Of a stretch of 32,195 nt of DNA, positions 18,576 to 26,609 are shown piece after piece. The DNA lies in NCBI GenBank assembly GCA_029937645.1, contig JAPYPO010000007.1, positions 1 to 32,195 of the forward strand. Reading direction: 5' to 3'. The translations under genes and the position numbers were made by a program. Source of the DNA: Candidatus Hydrogenedentota bacterium (GTDB taxonomy: Bacteria > Hydrogenedentota > Hydrogenedentia > Hydrogenedentales > GCA-2746185). Below the pieces are notes generated by a model. It saw only the letters and a program-made list of their open reading frames with translations, made no database searches and was not told where the DNA came from. The number at the start of each line of letters is the position of its first letter. Position 1 is the first letter of the stretch.

Positions 18576-19516
18576 CAAGTCGTCCCTCCAGCCGTGTTAC
18601 GGCGCTGCTTCAAGCTGGTCGTCATGAGCGCGTGCGCACGATGCCGCAAGAAAAAATATAGTGCGCGATCAAGAGGTTCATCGGTGGTAAATTCAGCAAG
18701 GTCAATTTCCGAAGCGAGACATTCCTGGCGGAGGAGCGCGAAGTGGCTTTCCCGGTTCTCAAGGTATTGCTCGCGGACCGTGTCCGGAACGGCGTACTGT
18801 TCGCCGCCGCTCTCCATATCGACGAAGGTGGTCGTCCGCTCGAAGGGAAAGGTTTGCTCTGCCGTGTCGCTGATTTGTATGACGAGCACATCGTGGCGGC
18901 GGGCGCGCAGCGACTTGAGATGCTTGATCGTTTCTTCGACCGGGTGGAGAAGATCCGAAATGAGGACCACCATGCCACGCGGCTGCAACACGTCACCCAA
19001 ATAATGAAGCGCGCCCGTGGCATCCGTCTGTCCCGCCGCATCGAGATTGTCCAAGTCCACCAGAATCCGATTGAGGTGATGCGGAGCCGTGCGCGGTGGC
19101 ACATAGTCCAGCAACGCTTCGTGGTGCGCGATGAAGCCAACGGCGTCGCGCTGCTTGTGGAGGATCATCGCCATACACGCCGCCAGCATGCGCGCGTACT
19201 GAAACTTATTCAAATCGCCCGAGCCGTAGCCCATGGAGGCGCTACAATCGAGAATCAGGGTACAGCGCAGATTCGTTTCTTCCTGGAATTGTTTGATGTG
19301 CAGGCGGTCGGTGCGGCCGTAGAGGTTCCAGTCGATGTGCCGCGGATCATCGCCCTGGGTATAGGGGCGGTACTGGGCGAACTCGATGGACGACCCCGAA
19401 TGCGGGCTTCGGTGCAGGCCGGACAACATCCCCTCGACAACCGTGCGCGCCAAGAGCTGGAGATCGGCGATCTTCGCAAGTTGAGCGGGATCGATAGAAC
19501 TCAAAGTGGGTGCCAT
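18575..19516 (-). CDS. DUF58 domain-containing (vWA-like) protein
   Basis: HSGSSIEFAQYRPYTQGDDPRHIDWNLYGRTDRLHIKQFQEETNL signature followed by LILDCSASMGYG. Confidence 0.93.
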   Translation of the reverse strand: MAPTLSSIDPAQLAKIADLQLLARTVVEGMLSGLHRSPHSGSSIEFAQYRPYTQGDDPRHIDWNLYGRTDRLHIKQFQEETNLRCTLILDCSASMGYGSGDLNKFQYARMLAACMAMILHKQRDAVGFIAHHEALLDYVPPRTAPHHLNRILVDLDNLDAAGQTDATGALHYLGDVLQPRGMVVLISDLLHPVEETIKHLKSLRARRHDVLVIQISDTAEQTFPFERTTTFVDMESGGEQYAVPDTVREQYLENRESHFALLRQECLASEIDLAEFTTDEPLDRALYFFLRHRAHALMTTSLKQRRNTAGGTT

Positions 19517-19565
19517 GTACTACCTTGCGTTGCCAAGAAAACTTCCTTGGGTTAATGCGGCGGCT

Positions 19566-19658
19566 TAGAGCATCTTAAGCAATTATGAATACGCATCTAC
19601 TTGTTGCGGCGTCGGCTGGCGGCGTATCTTCGCATCCATAATTAGTTAAAATGCTCTA
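19566..19658. mobile_element. Candidate MITE-like element or long hairpin, TA...TA bounded, about 28-bp terminal inverted repeats
   Basis: TAGAGCATCTTAAGCAATTATGAATACG versus reverse complement of the right end TAGAGCATTTTAACTAATTATGGATGCG; 23 of 28 identical, 4 more become G:U pairs in the minus-strand transcript. Confidence 0.6.
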
Positions 19659-20723
19659 GAGGCCTGATTTCGGCTGAGGAACAGCTTCCAACAACTTTTG
19701 GATGATGTCTTCCACGCTAGCGTGATCGGCTTCCGCCCGGAAATTGGTCAATATGCGGTGCCGCAGCACAGGCCCGGCAATGGCTTGTATATCGCTTATT
19801 GAAACATGGTAACGGCCCTGCAGCAGCGCCCGGGCTTTCGCGCCCAGGATCAGGTTTTGCGAGCCACGCGTACCGGCGCCCCAACTCACCCAGTCCTTAA
19901 TAAAGTCATAGGCCTCGGGGCGGTCCGGGCGGCTCGCCTGGCACAGATTGACCGCGTAGCGTGCCACTGGTTCCGCGATGGGAACCATCCGCACCAGCCG
20001 TGCGAAGGCCGTCATATCCTCACCCGAAAACACGCTTTGCGGCGCATCTTTGTGCGTCGAGGTCGTCGTCGTCGCCACCGTCAACTCGTCCGCTTCACTC
20101 AGGTAATCAATTCGAATGTTGAGCATAAAGCGGTCGAGCTGGGCCTCCGGCAGGGGGTACGTGCCCTCCAACTCGATGGGGTTCTGCGTGGCCAACACGA
20201 AAAAAGGTTTCTCAAGTTCGCGTACATCGCCCGCGACCGTAACCTGCCGCTCCTCCATCGCTTCGAGGAGCGCCGCTTGCGTCTTTGGTGGGGTCCGGTT
20301 TATTTCGTCAGCGAGCAGGATGTTCGTGAATACCGGGCCTTCGATAAAGCGCAATTCGCGGTGGCCCGTTGCGCGGTCCTCGTCGATAATCTCCGTGCCC
20401 GTGATATCCGAGGGCATCAGATCCGGCGTGAATTGAATGCGCTTAAACTTCAAATCGAGGATCTGCGAGATGGTCCTTATCAGCAGCGTTTTCGCGAGGC
20501 CGGGCGCGCCCGTGATTAAGCAGTGGCTGCCCGAGAAGAGAACGATCATGAGTTCGTCGATGACCTGTTCCTGCCCAACGATAACGCGCCGAATCTCGCC
20601 AAGCATTTTGTCGCGCCCAGCCTTCAGGCGCTCGAGAGCCTCTTGCTCGAAGGCGGATTCATCTTGAACGGGCAGCGCGGGAGGCGTCGCCGGTGTTTCT
20701 TCCGGTTGAAGATTCGCTTCCAA
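19656..20723 (-). CDS. MoxR-family AAA+ ATPase
   Basis: Walker A GAPGLAKT, Walker B ILLADEINRTPPKTQAALLEAMEERQVT, sensor FVLATQNPIELEGTYPLPEAQLDRF. Confidence 0.95.
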   Translation of the reverse strand: MEANLQPEETPATPPALPVQDESAFEQEALERLKAGRDKMLGEIRRVIVGQEQVIDELMIVLFSGSHCLITGAPGLAKTLLIRTISQILDLKFKRIQFTPDLMPSDITGTEIIDEDRATGHRELRFIEGPVFTNILLADEINRTPPKTQAALLEAMEERQVTVAGDVRELEKPFFVLATQNPIELEGTYPLPEAQLDRFMLNIRIDYLSEADELTVATTTTSTHKDAPQSVFSGEDMTAFARLVRMVPIAEPVARYAVNLCQASRPDRPEAYDFIKDWVSWGAGTRGSQNLILGAKARALLQGRYHVSISDIQAIAGPVLRHRILTNFRAEADHASVEDIIQKLLEAVPQPKSGL

Positions 20724-20772
20724 TAGGGGCCTTCTTTCTTTCAGTTGCAGTCTCGCGCGCGCAGCCGCGCAC

Positions 20773-20784
20773 GGAACCGGTTCC
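20773..20784. repeat. 12-bp perfect palindrome GGAACCGGTTCC in the DUF4159/moxR intergenic gap
   Basis: Direct reading. Confidence 0.6.
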
Positions 20785-20796
20785 CAACGCGCCGCG

Positions 20797-21651
20797 CTAA
20801 TGCGTCATTGCGTATACGACGATATTAATGCCCATGGGATAGGCTTTCGGGACCGAGATGGCTTGGAAATAATCCTCCCGTTCGCCCTCTCGCTCCCAGC
20901 CATCACCCAAGTCCGTGTTGTGGCAAACGATGACCATGAGGCGACCGTTCTTGTCGTGAATGCCTTTGTAGTGCGGCACGCGAGAATCGTACCCCTTCTC
21001 GCTCGTGTCGCCGCCCGAGCTGACCCAATAATTAATGGACGGCACCTGGGGGAATTCGTCCAGCTTGAACACAATATTGAATACGGGGTGATCGAGCGTA
21101 AGATCTTTCATCTCATATTCGATCGGATCGAGCACATTGCTAATCTGAATAAGCCAGTTCAGCCACTCATCTTCACCCCAGAAATCGTCGACCATGAGAA
21201 ATCCGCCCCGCAGCAAATAGGAACGCAAGGCTGTGGCTTCCTCCTCGGAGAATACGAGCCTACCGACTTCCAGCATGTAGATGAATGGATAATCGAAGAG
21301 CGTCTCGTCGGTGAGATCGACCACGACATGCTTAGGGTCGCCGTTTTCCTGGTGCTCGATTTTGATGGTCGTGAGCTGTTCCAAGCGGATCGGAAAGTTG
21401 AGATCGGAGGCGGGGTAGTCTGTATCCCAATTGAAGCCATACCCGTAGCTGCTGTAGCGCACCCGGGCGAAGGTGAAGGCGCCGGTGGGGAAAATGTCGC
21501 GCTCCGGCTGGCGGATAGGGTAGCCCCGACCGCCAAAACCGAGCCTGCTGCCGCGCTGCGCATCGGCGGCGGAGGACAGCAACAACAGGAATACTCCCGT
21601 GAGGGCCACTGCGGCGCCAATCAGGCAATATGTGCGGGTTCGATAAGTCAC
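20797..21651 (-). CDS. DUF4159 domain-containing protein
   Basis: Signal peptide/TM; FARVRYSSYGYGFNWDTDYPASDLNFPIRLEQLTTI and LRSYLLRGGFLMVDDFWGEDEW typical of DUF4159. GTG start overlaps the upstream TAG. Confidence 0.85.
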   Translation of the reverse strand: MTYRTRTYCLIGAAVALTGVFLLLLSSAADAQRGSRLGFGGRGYPIRQPERDIFPTGAFTFARVRYSSYGYGFNWDTDYPASDLNFPIRLEQLTTIKIEHQENGDPKHVVVDLTDETLFDYPFIYMLEVGRLVFSEEEATALRSYLLRGGFLMVDDFWGEDEWLNWLIQISNVLDPIEYEMKDLTLDHPVFNIVFKLDEFPQVPSINYWVSSGGDTSEKGYDSRVPHYKGIHDKNGRLMVIVCHNTDLGDGWEREGEREDYFQAISVPKAYPMGINIVVYAMTH

Positions 21652-24395
21652 TACTTGAAGTCGGGCAGAGAAGCCTCTCCACCCGATCCCTCTTGGTCTT
21701 GTTCAACAGGCGCTTCTGGATTGAGATTCGGTTCCGACCCGCCGGCCTCCCCGACCGGATCGATGAGTTCCAACAACAACGCTTGCGCATCCCAGAAGTT
21801 GGGGACATTTTCAAGCACTCTAACCACTTCCGCGCGCGCGGGCGCAGTTTCACCCAAGTCACGGTAGATCCGCGCGCGGTGAAGGCGGTGATCGATCGCG
21901 TGGGCGCTGTCGAGATGGGCGAGCACGTTGAGCGGCCGGAGGGCTTCCTGTTCGCGCGCGGAATTCAGCAGCCCTTCGATGTAGGCTTCATGGAAGCCCT
22001 TCTCATAGGGGTCGATTCCCAGCGCCCAGTCGGCGATGCGCGCCACTTCATTCCATTTGCCATTGGCCGAATAAATTTCGATAAGTTCTTCAGACGCCGC
22101 CAGCTCAGCGGGCGACGACCCGAAAATCTCAAGTAAGGTTTCCGTTAACGCTTCGGCGCGCTTCGTATGCCTATACAACTCCGCCAACAGAAAGAGGGGC
22201 GCCTGTTCGCCCAGTAAGTCGGGAAAGAGCTCGTGCGCTTCCTTGAGCGCGGCTTCCGCTTCGTCCCAGCTTTCTTGCGTCAGGGCTTCCTGGGCCTTCC
22301 GCATGGCGACGGCGAAGGGCGCATCCTCCGGGGACGGCGTGTCCTGGATGCGTTCCATGAGTTTCTCGACCAGACCCGGGCCGCTGGCCAAGTGGCCTTC
22401 CGGGAGTTCCACCTGGGGGAGGTTGTCGAAGGGCTTGACCCGTTCGGCCAGATGGTCCTGATAGCCGCGGTCAAGCTCGCGTGGAGGTTCGCCGCTTGCT
22501 TCAGCGAGGGCCCGCACAGCCTCTGCTCCCTCGCCGATGGCGTCCAGCGCCGTATTCATGGCCGTCATACCGAATGCCGCCGTGTAATATTCCACAAACT
22601 CGCCCGCGGCGAAGTAGCCGAACATCAGATGGTTGGGTGACTTGGGCTCCAGGAAGAAGTTCGTCAGGTCGCGCACGCGCAGCGCGTCTTCCGTGGCGAG
22701 AATCACACGGAAGTCCGGGTCCAATTTAGAACGCCACGCCGGCGAGTATTGATGCTCTTCGTAGACGGAGATGCCCTCGGACAACCAGCGGGGCATCAGA
22801 TTATTCGTCTTTTGCAGCGTGATAACATGCATAAATTCGTGCCAGAGGACCGAGCGCCAGTTCCAGGAACCGCGGGGCCGCGCGGAAGGCGAATCCATCG
22901 TGACCAACTGGCCAAAACAGATGCCGAGGTGCCCTGCGTTGCCCGGCAAGCCGACAGAGCGCACCATGAAGTCATCGTGTTTGTCGAACATTTCGATGAG
23001 CACGGGCTTCGTCAAGTCAATAGCGTATTTGGCCTCAAAAGTTTCAATAGCCTGGTCGAGGAGACCGAGGGCGTCTTCCGCCAGCAGGTCTGCTTCGTGC
23101 GCAGGGAGCCGCAGAACAAACGCGCCGCGCTCGATGGTCGTGAAGGTTTCCAGCGTGTCCATCAAACTAATAAGGTTGAACAATTGAACGTTGTACGGGT
23201 CTTCCTTGAAGGCCCATTCCAGCTCCGCGCGCCCTTCGACTTCCTTGCCCAGGCGCAGCAAGTCCTGCGTATAGTAGCCGCGGGCTTCATAGTCGTCGGG
23301 ATCAAGCTCCAACGCTTTCTCTTGGAAGGCCGCGCCCTCGGCAAAGCGGTACTGACGCGAAGCGATACGGCCCGTTGTCCGCAAGATTTCGCTGGATACC
23401 TGGTTGATGGCCGATCCAACAAGCTGGGTGCGGGCCATGGCTTCGGCTTCCGCCTCGACGAAATGGGCGGCGGACTTGAGGGCGAGGAAACGCAAGCTCT
23501 TCGGGTTGATGGCAAGCGCTTCGCCGATAAGCTTGAGGGCTTCTTTGCCCTTCGCCCGGTCGAGGAGCAATTCCACCTGGATGGCCCTCGCCCGCGGATT
23601 ATTTGGATTGAGATCCAGGATCCGTTGGAGCATCGGGTCGAGCCGCCCGTCGTGCGATTTCCAATAGCACTCCGCGAGGCCTACCAGCGCTTCCTGCAAT
23701 TGCTGGGGCTTGGGTTTCTCTTCGAGGGCGGCATCGAACCGTTTCGCGGCCACATCGTAATTCCCCTTCCGATAGGCCAAGCCGCCCGCGCCCAAGTGGA
23801 CCACCGCCAAGCGCGGATCTCGATCATTCTCCGAAAGGGGCTCATAAATCTGAGCCATGATGTCCTTCGGGTTCAGCTTGGCTAATTCGTAGACCCGTGC
23901 CATCGCCACCGCATTCTCGTTGCGGCGGTAATACTGCCAGTTGCGGCCGCTGCCATACCGAGATTCAGCCAGGCGCAGCATGCGCTCAAAATCGTCGTTC
24001 CGCCCCACATATTTATAGAAAAGGGCCAGCTCGACGCAGTACGCCGGCTCACGATTATCGTTGCACACCTCCTCCATTTTCTCGATGGCCTTGTCCAACT
24101 GACCATTTTCAAAACGGAGCCAGGCCAAGTCCCGCCGATCCGAGGTTTGCACGTAGCCCCTTGCATTCTCGATCGTGTCTTCCAACAGCGCCAGGGCTTG
24201 CGCGTATTCGCCGCGTGCCCAGAGCGATTCGTAGGATTCCTCCTCCTCCGCCTGCTGAGCCAGGGCCGACCCGAATAGGGGAGAAACGAGGAGGATAGCC
24301 GTAATGCAGAGGAAACGGACGCGTGCAGCGGCGTCGCAAATGCTCCGTAAAGCCGTAGAGAAATCAAAGGTTACGACATGCAGCCCTGTCGTCAT
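21651..24395 (-). CDS. TPR-repeat protein with gluzincin (peptidase MA-like) metalloprotease domain
   Basis: WHEFMHVITLQ zinc motif followed by LPRWLSEGISVYEE; TPR-like helices on both sides; signal sequence; ATG at 24395 with AAGGAG RBS preferred over the longer ORF to 24623. Confidence 0.85.
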   Translation of the reverse strand: MTTGLHVVTFDFSTALRSICDAAARVRFLCITAILLVSPLFGSALAQQAEEEESYESLWARGEYAQALALLEDTIENARGYVQTSDRRDLAWLRFENGQLDKAIEKMEEVCNDNREPAYCVELALFYKYVGRNDDFERMLRLAESRYGSGRNWQYYRRNENAVAMARVYELAKLNPKDIMAQIYEPLSENDRDPRLAVVHLGAGGLAYRKGNYDVAAKRFDAALEEKPKPQQLQEALVGLAECYWKSHDGRLDPMLQRILDLNPNNPRARAIQVELLLDRAKGKEALKLIGEALAINPKSLRFLALKSAAHFVEAEAEAMARTQLVGSAINQVSSEILRTTGRIASRQYRFAEGAAFQEKALELDPDDYEARGYYTQDLLRLGKEVEGRAELEWAFKEDPYNVQLFNLISLMDTLETFTTIERGAFVLRLPAHEADLLAEDALGLLDQAIETFEAKYAIDLTKPVLIEMFDKHDDFMVRSVGLPGNAGHLGICFGQLVTMDSPSARPRGSWNWRSVLWHEFMHVITLQKTNNLMPRWLSEGISVYEEHQYSPAWRSKLDPDFRVILATEDALRVRDLTNFFLEPKSPNHLMFGYFAAGEFVEYYTAAFGMTAMNTALDAIGEGAEAVRALAEASGEPPRELDRGYQDHLAERVKPFDNLPQVELPEGHLASGPGLVEKLMERIQDTPSPEDAPFAVAMRKAQEALTQESWDEAEAALKEAHELFPDLLGEQAPLFLLAELYRHTKRAEALTETLLEIFGSSPAELAASEELIEIYSANGKWNEVARIADWALGIDPYEKGFHEAYIEGLLNSAREQEALRPLNVLAHLDSAHAIDHRLHRARIYRDLGETAPARAEVVRVLENVPNFWDAQALLLELIDPVGEAGGSEPNLNPEAPVEQDQEGSGGEASLPDFK

Positions 24396-24455
24396 GGGAA
24401 CTCCTTGTGGCGAATTCGCCAACAGCCTGAGGGGAGCAGCCGTACCGCCCCTCGT

Positions 24456-24491
24456 AACCTGTAGTTTCTCATGTACAGGTTGCTCTGTCAA
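24456..24491 (-). promoter_or_regulatory. Candidate promoter/operator of the 8-gene operon: TTGACA box (24486-24491) plus inverted repeat AACCTGTA-N10-TACAGGTT (24456-24481)
   Basis: Direct reading; 61-96 nt upstream of the preferred start of the first operon gene. The -10 box is weak. Confidence 0.45.
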
Positions 24492-24591
24492 TTTTAGTGG
24501 GCGACCCGCCTTGCCCCAAAGATGGTCTTGGGTCCGATCCCTTCTGGGCCCCAAAAAGTTCCGGCATCCTCGCCAGTTACGCCTACTCCTT

Positions 24592-25374
24592 CTACTTGAA
24601 GGCATCACGCAAGAACGATTCAACCCCGCGCATCTTCTTCCGGTAGAGAGTCGGATCCCCTTTCACCGCCACACCATCCAGGCGCAACGACTTGCGCGTA
24701 GGTGCGCGCCAATCTTCGGCATCGTATAACCCGAGGAGCGTGAAGCCCGCCTCATCCAGCGCTTTCCTAACTTCGTCCACCGTGTGAATCCGCTCCTCGA
24801 TGACCGATGGCAACTGTTGATTCACCGTCACAGCGGTTCGGGCGATCGAGGTCTTCCGGTCGAAAACGCCTTCCCACGAAGTAGAAAAACCGCCGTTCGA
24901 CTCGACCCACTTCCGGTTCTCGAAATGTTCCGTGACCATCCGCTCCGTGATGATGTCAAAATAAAACAACCCGTCGTCCGCCAACGACGTTGCAATTTCG
25001 CGTACGGCGACGCGCAAGCCCTCTGCGGTCAACAAGAAATTCAGACTATCAAAGAGGCACGTCGCGTAGTCGAACTGGCCCACGACAGGAAGGCTCCGCA
25101 TGTCCGCCGCGGCCGTTACCGGAAGCGGCCCGGAGCGGCGGCCATTCCGAAGCATCGATTGCGAGATGTCCACGCCCATCGAATTCCACCCGTAGCGCAA
25201 CAGTTGCTTCATGAGGAGAGACGTGCCGCACCCGACATCCAGATGCGTGAATTGTTTCGTGGGGAAGAGTTCCGCGACCGCCGTTGTCACCACCAGCCAA
25301 CGGTCGTAATCTACGTCCGACATGATCGCGTCGTAGTAGCGCGCCAGATCGGAAAAGGGCTCGGAGATATTCAT
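24592..25374 (-). CDS. Class I SAM-dependent methyltransferase, YqeM-like
   Basis: HLDVGCGTSLLMKQL, MGVDISQSML, CLFDSLNFL; N-terminal YYDAIMSDVDYDRW; ATGA overlap with the upstream HD gene. Confidence 0.85.
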   Translation of the reverse strand: MNISEPFSDLARYYDAIMSDVDYDRWLVVTTAVAELFPTKQFTHLDVGCGTSLLMKQLLRYGWNSMGVDISQSMLRNGRRSGPLPVTAAADMRSLPVVGQFDYATCLFDSLNFLLTAEGLRVAVREIATSLADDGLFYFDIITERMVTEHFENRKWVESNGGFSTSWEGVFDRKTSIARTAVTVNQQLPSVIEERIHTVDEVRKALDEAGFTLLGLYDAEDWRAPTRKSLRLDGVAVKGDPTLYRKKMRGVESFLRDAFK

Positions 25375-26015
25375 CCGTTCCACTTCTCGGCCACCCAGTT
25401 GCCGAACGCCGCCGACGTGGGGTCCACCGTAAATTGACGCGCGACGTAGTCAAGCTTCATCTTTGTGGCATAGACGACCGCCGCGCGAAACCCCTCCTCG
25501 CGCAACACTTCGCGCGCCTCCGCTGCCTGGCCCAACGTTCGAAGCGGCTCCGCGAAATCGGCCAAATACAGCGCCAATCCTACGGCATTCCAATCCGGAC
25601 GTCCTGTCGTATGCCAGAAGATCGCGTCGAGAACATCCGGGTCGGCAATTCCCAAATCCGCCTCGCATACCGCCGCGGCGACCGGGCCGTGAAGCAGCGC
25701 GGGGCTATCCAATTGCCGTTCTGTCAATTCCAGGCCATGCGCCTCCACGGCTACGTTCAATTCGGCGGGCTTCATTGCCTTGCACAGATCATGCAGGAGC
25801 CCCGCATTTACCGCTTGTTCTCGGCTGATCCCAGCCTCTTCATGGAAGGTCAACATAAACTCCGCGACGGATAGGCAATGCCGAAACGTCTTCGTCGGAA
25901 GCTGTCCGCGAAGCAGTTCCACAAATTCCGCCGCGCGCGGCGTATCGAAGCGAGGAGAGCCCGTTACGCGCGAGCCAGAGAGAGTCGGATCGTCGGGACT
26001 ATACAACCTACTCAT
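25371..26015 (-). CDS. yqeK: HD-domain hydrolase, YqeK-like (Ap4A hydrolase family)
   Basis: FRHCLSVAEFM, AGLLHDLCKAM, LLHGPVAAAV, AIFWHTTGRPDWNAVGLALYLADFAEP; adjacent to nadD. Start at 26015 or 26030. Confidence 0.85.
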   Translation of the reverse strand: MSRLYSPDDPTLSGSRVTGSPRFDTPRAAEFVELLRGQLPTKTFRHCLSVAEFMLTFHEEAGISREQAVNAGLLHDLCKAMKPAELNVAVEAHGLELTERQLDSPALLHGPVAAAVCEADLGIADPDVLDAIFWHTTGRPDWNAVGLALYLADFAEPLRTLGQAAEAREVLREEGFRAAVVYATKMKLDYVARQFTVDPTSAAFGNWVAEKWNG

Positions 26016-26595
26016 AAATCCCTCGTTCATGGATGAGCGCCTCGACCGCCGCAGGCACCACGTCATCAATAGGCGTGCCCCGCGCGATACGAACACGAAT
26101 CTCGGTAGACGAAATATCCGTTTCCTCAAAAGGAATGACGCAGTATTTCCCCGCCACCATGTCCGGAGCCGCAGTTCCATTTCCCGGCCTGGGCACCACG
26201 AGTAATTCTGCATGTTCCAGGATTGTTTCCGGATCCTTCCACTTGGGTAAGTCCGCCAACGAGTCCATGCCGATAATCAAGTACAGTTCCGATTCGGGAT
26301 AGTGCTCATGCAATTCCACGAGCGTCTGGCTTGTATAGGATGGCCCCTCGCGCCGCATCTCCACGTCGCTGGATTCCATCCCCGCCTCGTCCAAGACCGC
26401 CGCTTTCACCATTGCCATGCGATCTTCCGGCGTTGCGAACGTTTCGTTTTCCTTGTGCGGGGGGCGCGCGGCCACCACGATGAGAACGACATCCAGCGCC
26501 GCACACCTCCGCGCGGCACGGGCGATTTCGAGGTGGGCGTTGTGTACCGGGTCAAAGGTACCGCCGTATACTCCGATTCGCTTTGGGTTCATCAT
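26008..26595 (-). CDS. nadD: Nicotinate-nucleotide adenylyltransferase
   Basis: RIGVYGGTFDPVHNAHLEIA; ISSTEIRVRIARG; start MMNPKRIGVYGG preferred. Confidence 0.94.
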   Translation of the reverse strand: MMNPKRIGVYGGTFDPVHNAHLEIARAARRCAALDVVLIVVAARPPHKENETFATPEDRMAMVKAAVLDEAGMESSDVEMRREGPSYTSQTLVELHEHYPESELYLIIGMDSLADLPKWKDPETILEHAELLVVPRPGNGTAAPDMVAGKYCVIPFEETDISSTEIRVRIARGTPIDDVVPAAVEALIHERGIYE

Positions 26596-26609
26596 GCGGG
26601 CTATCCCGG

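Noticed and set aside
22749-23885. 378-aa plus-strand ORF
   Set aside because: Antisense to the TPR-gluzincin gene; no recognisable domain.
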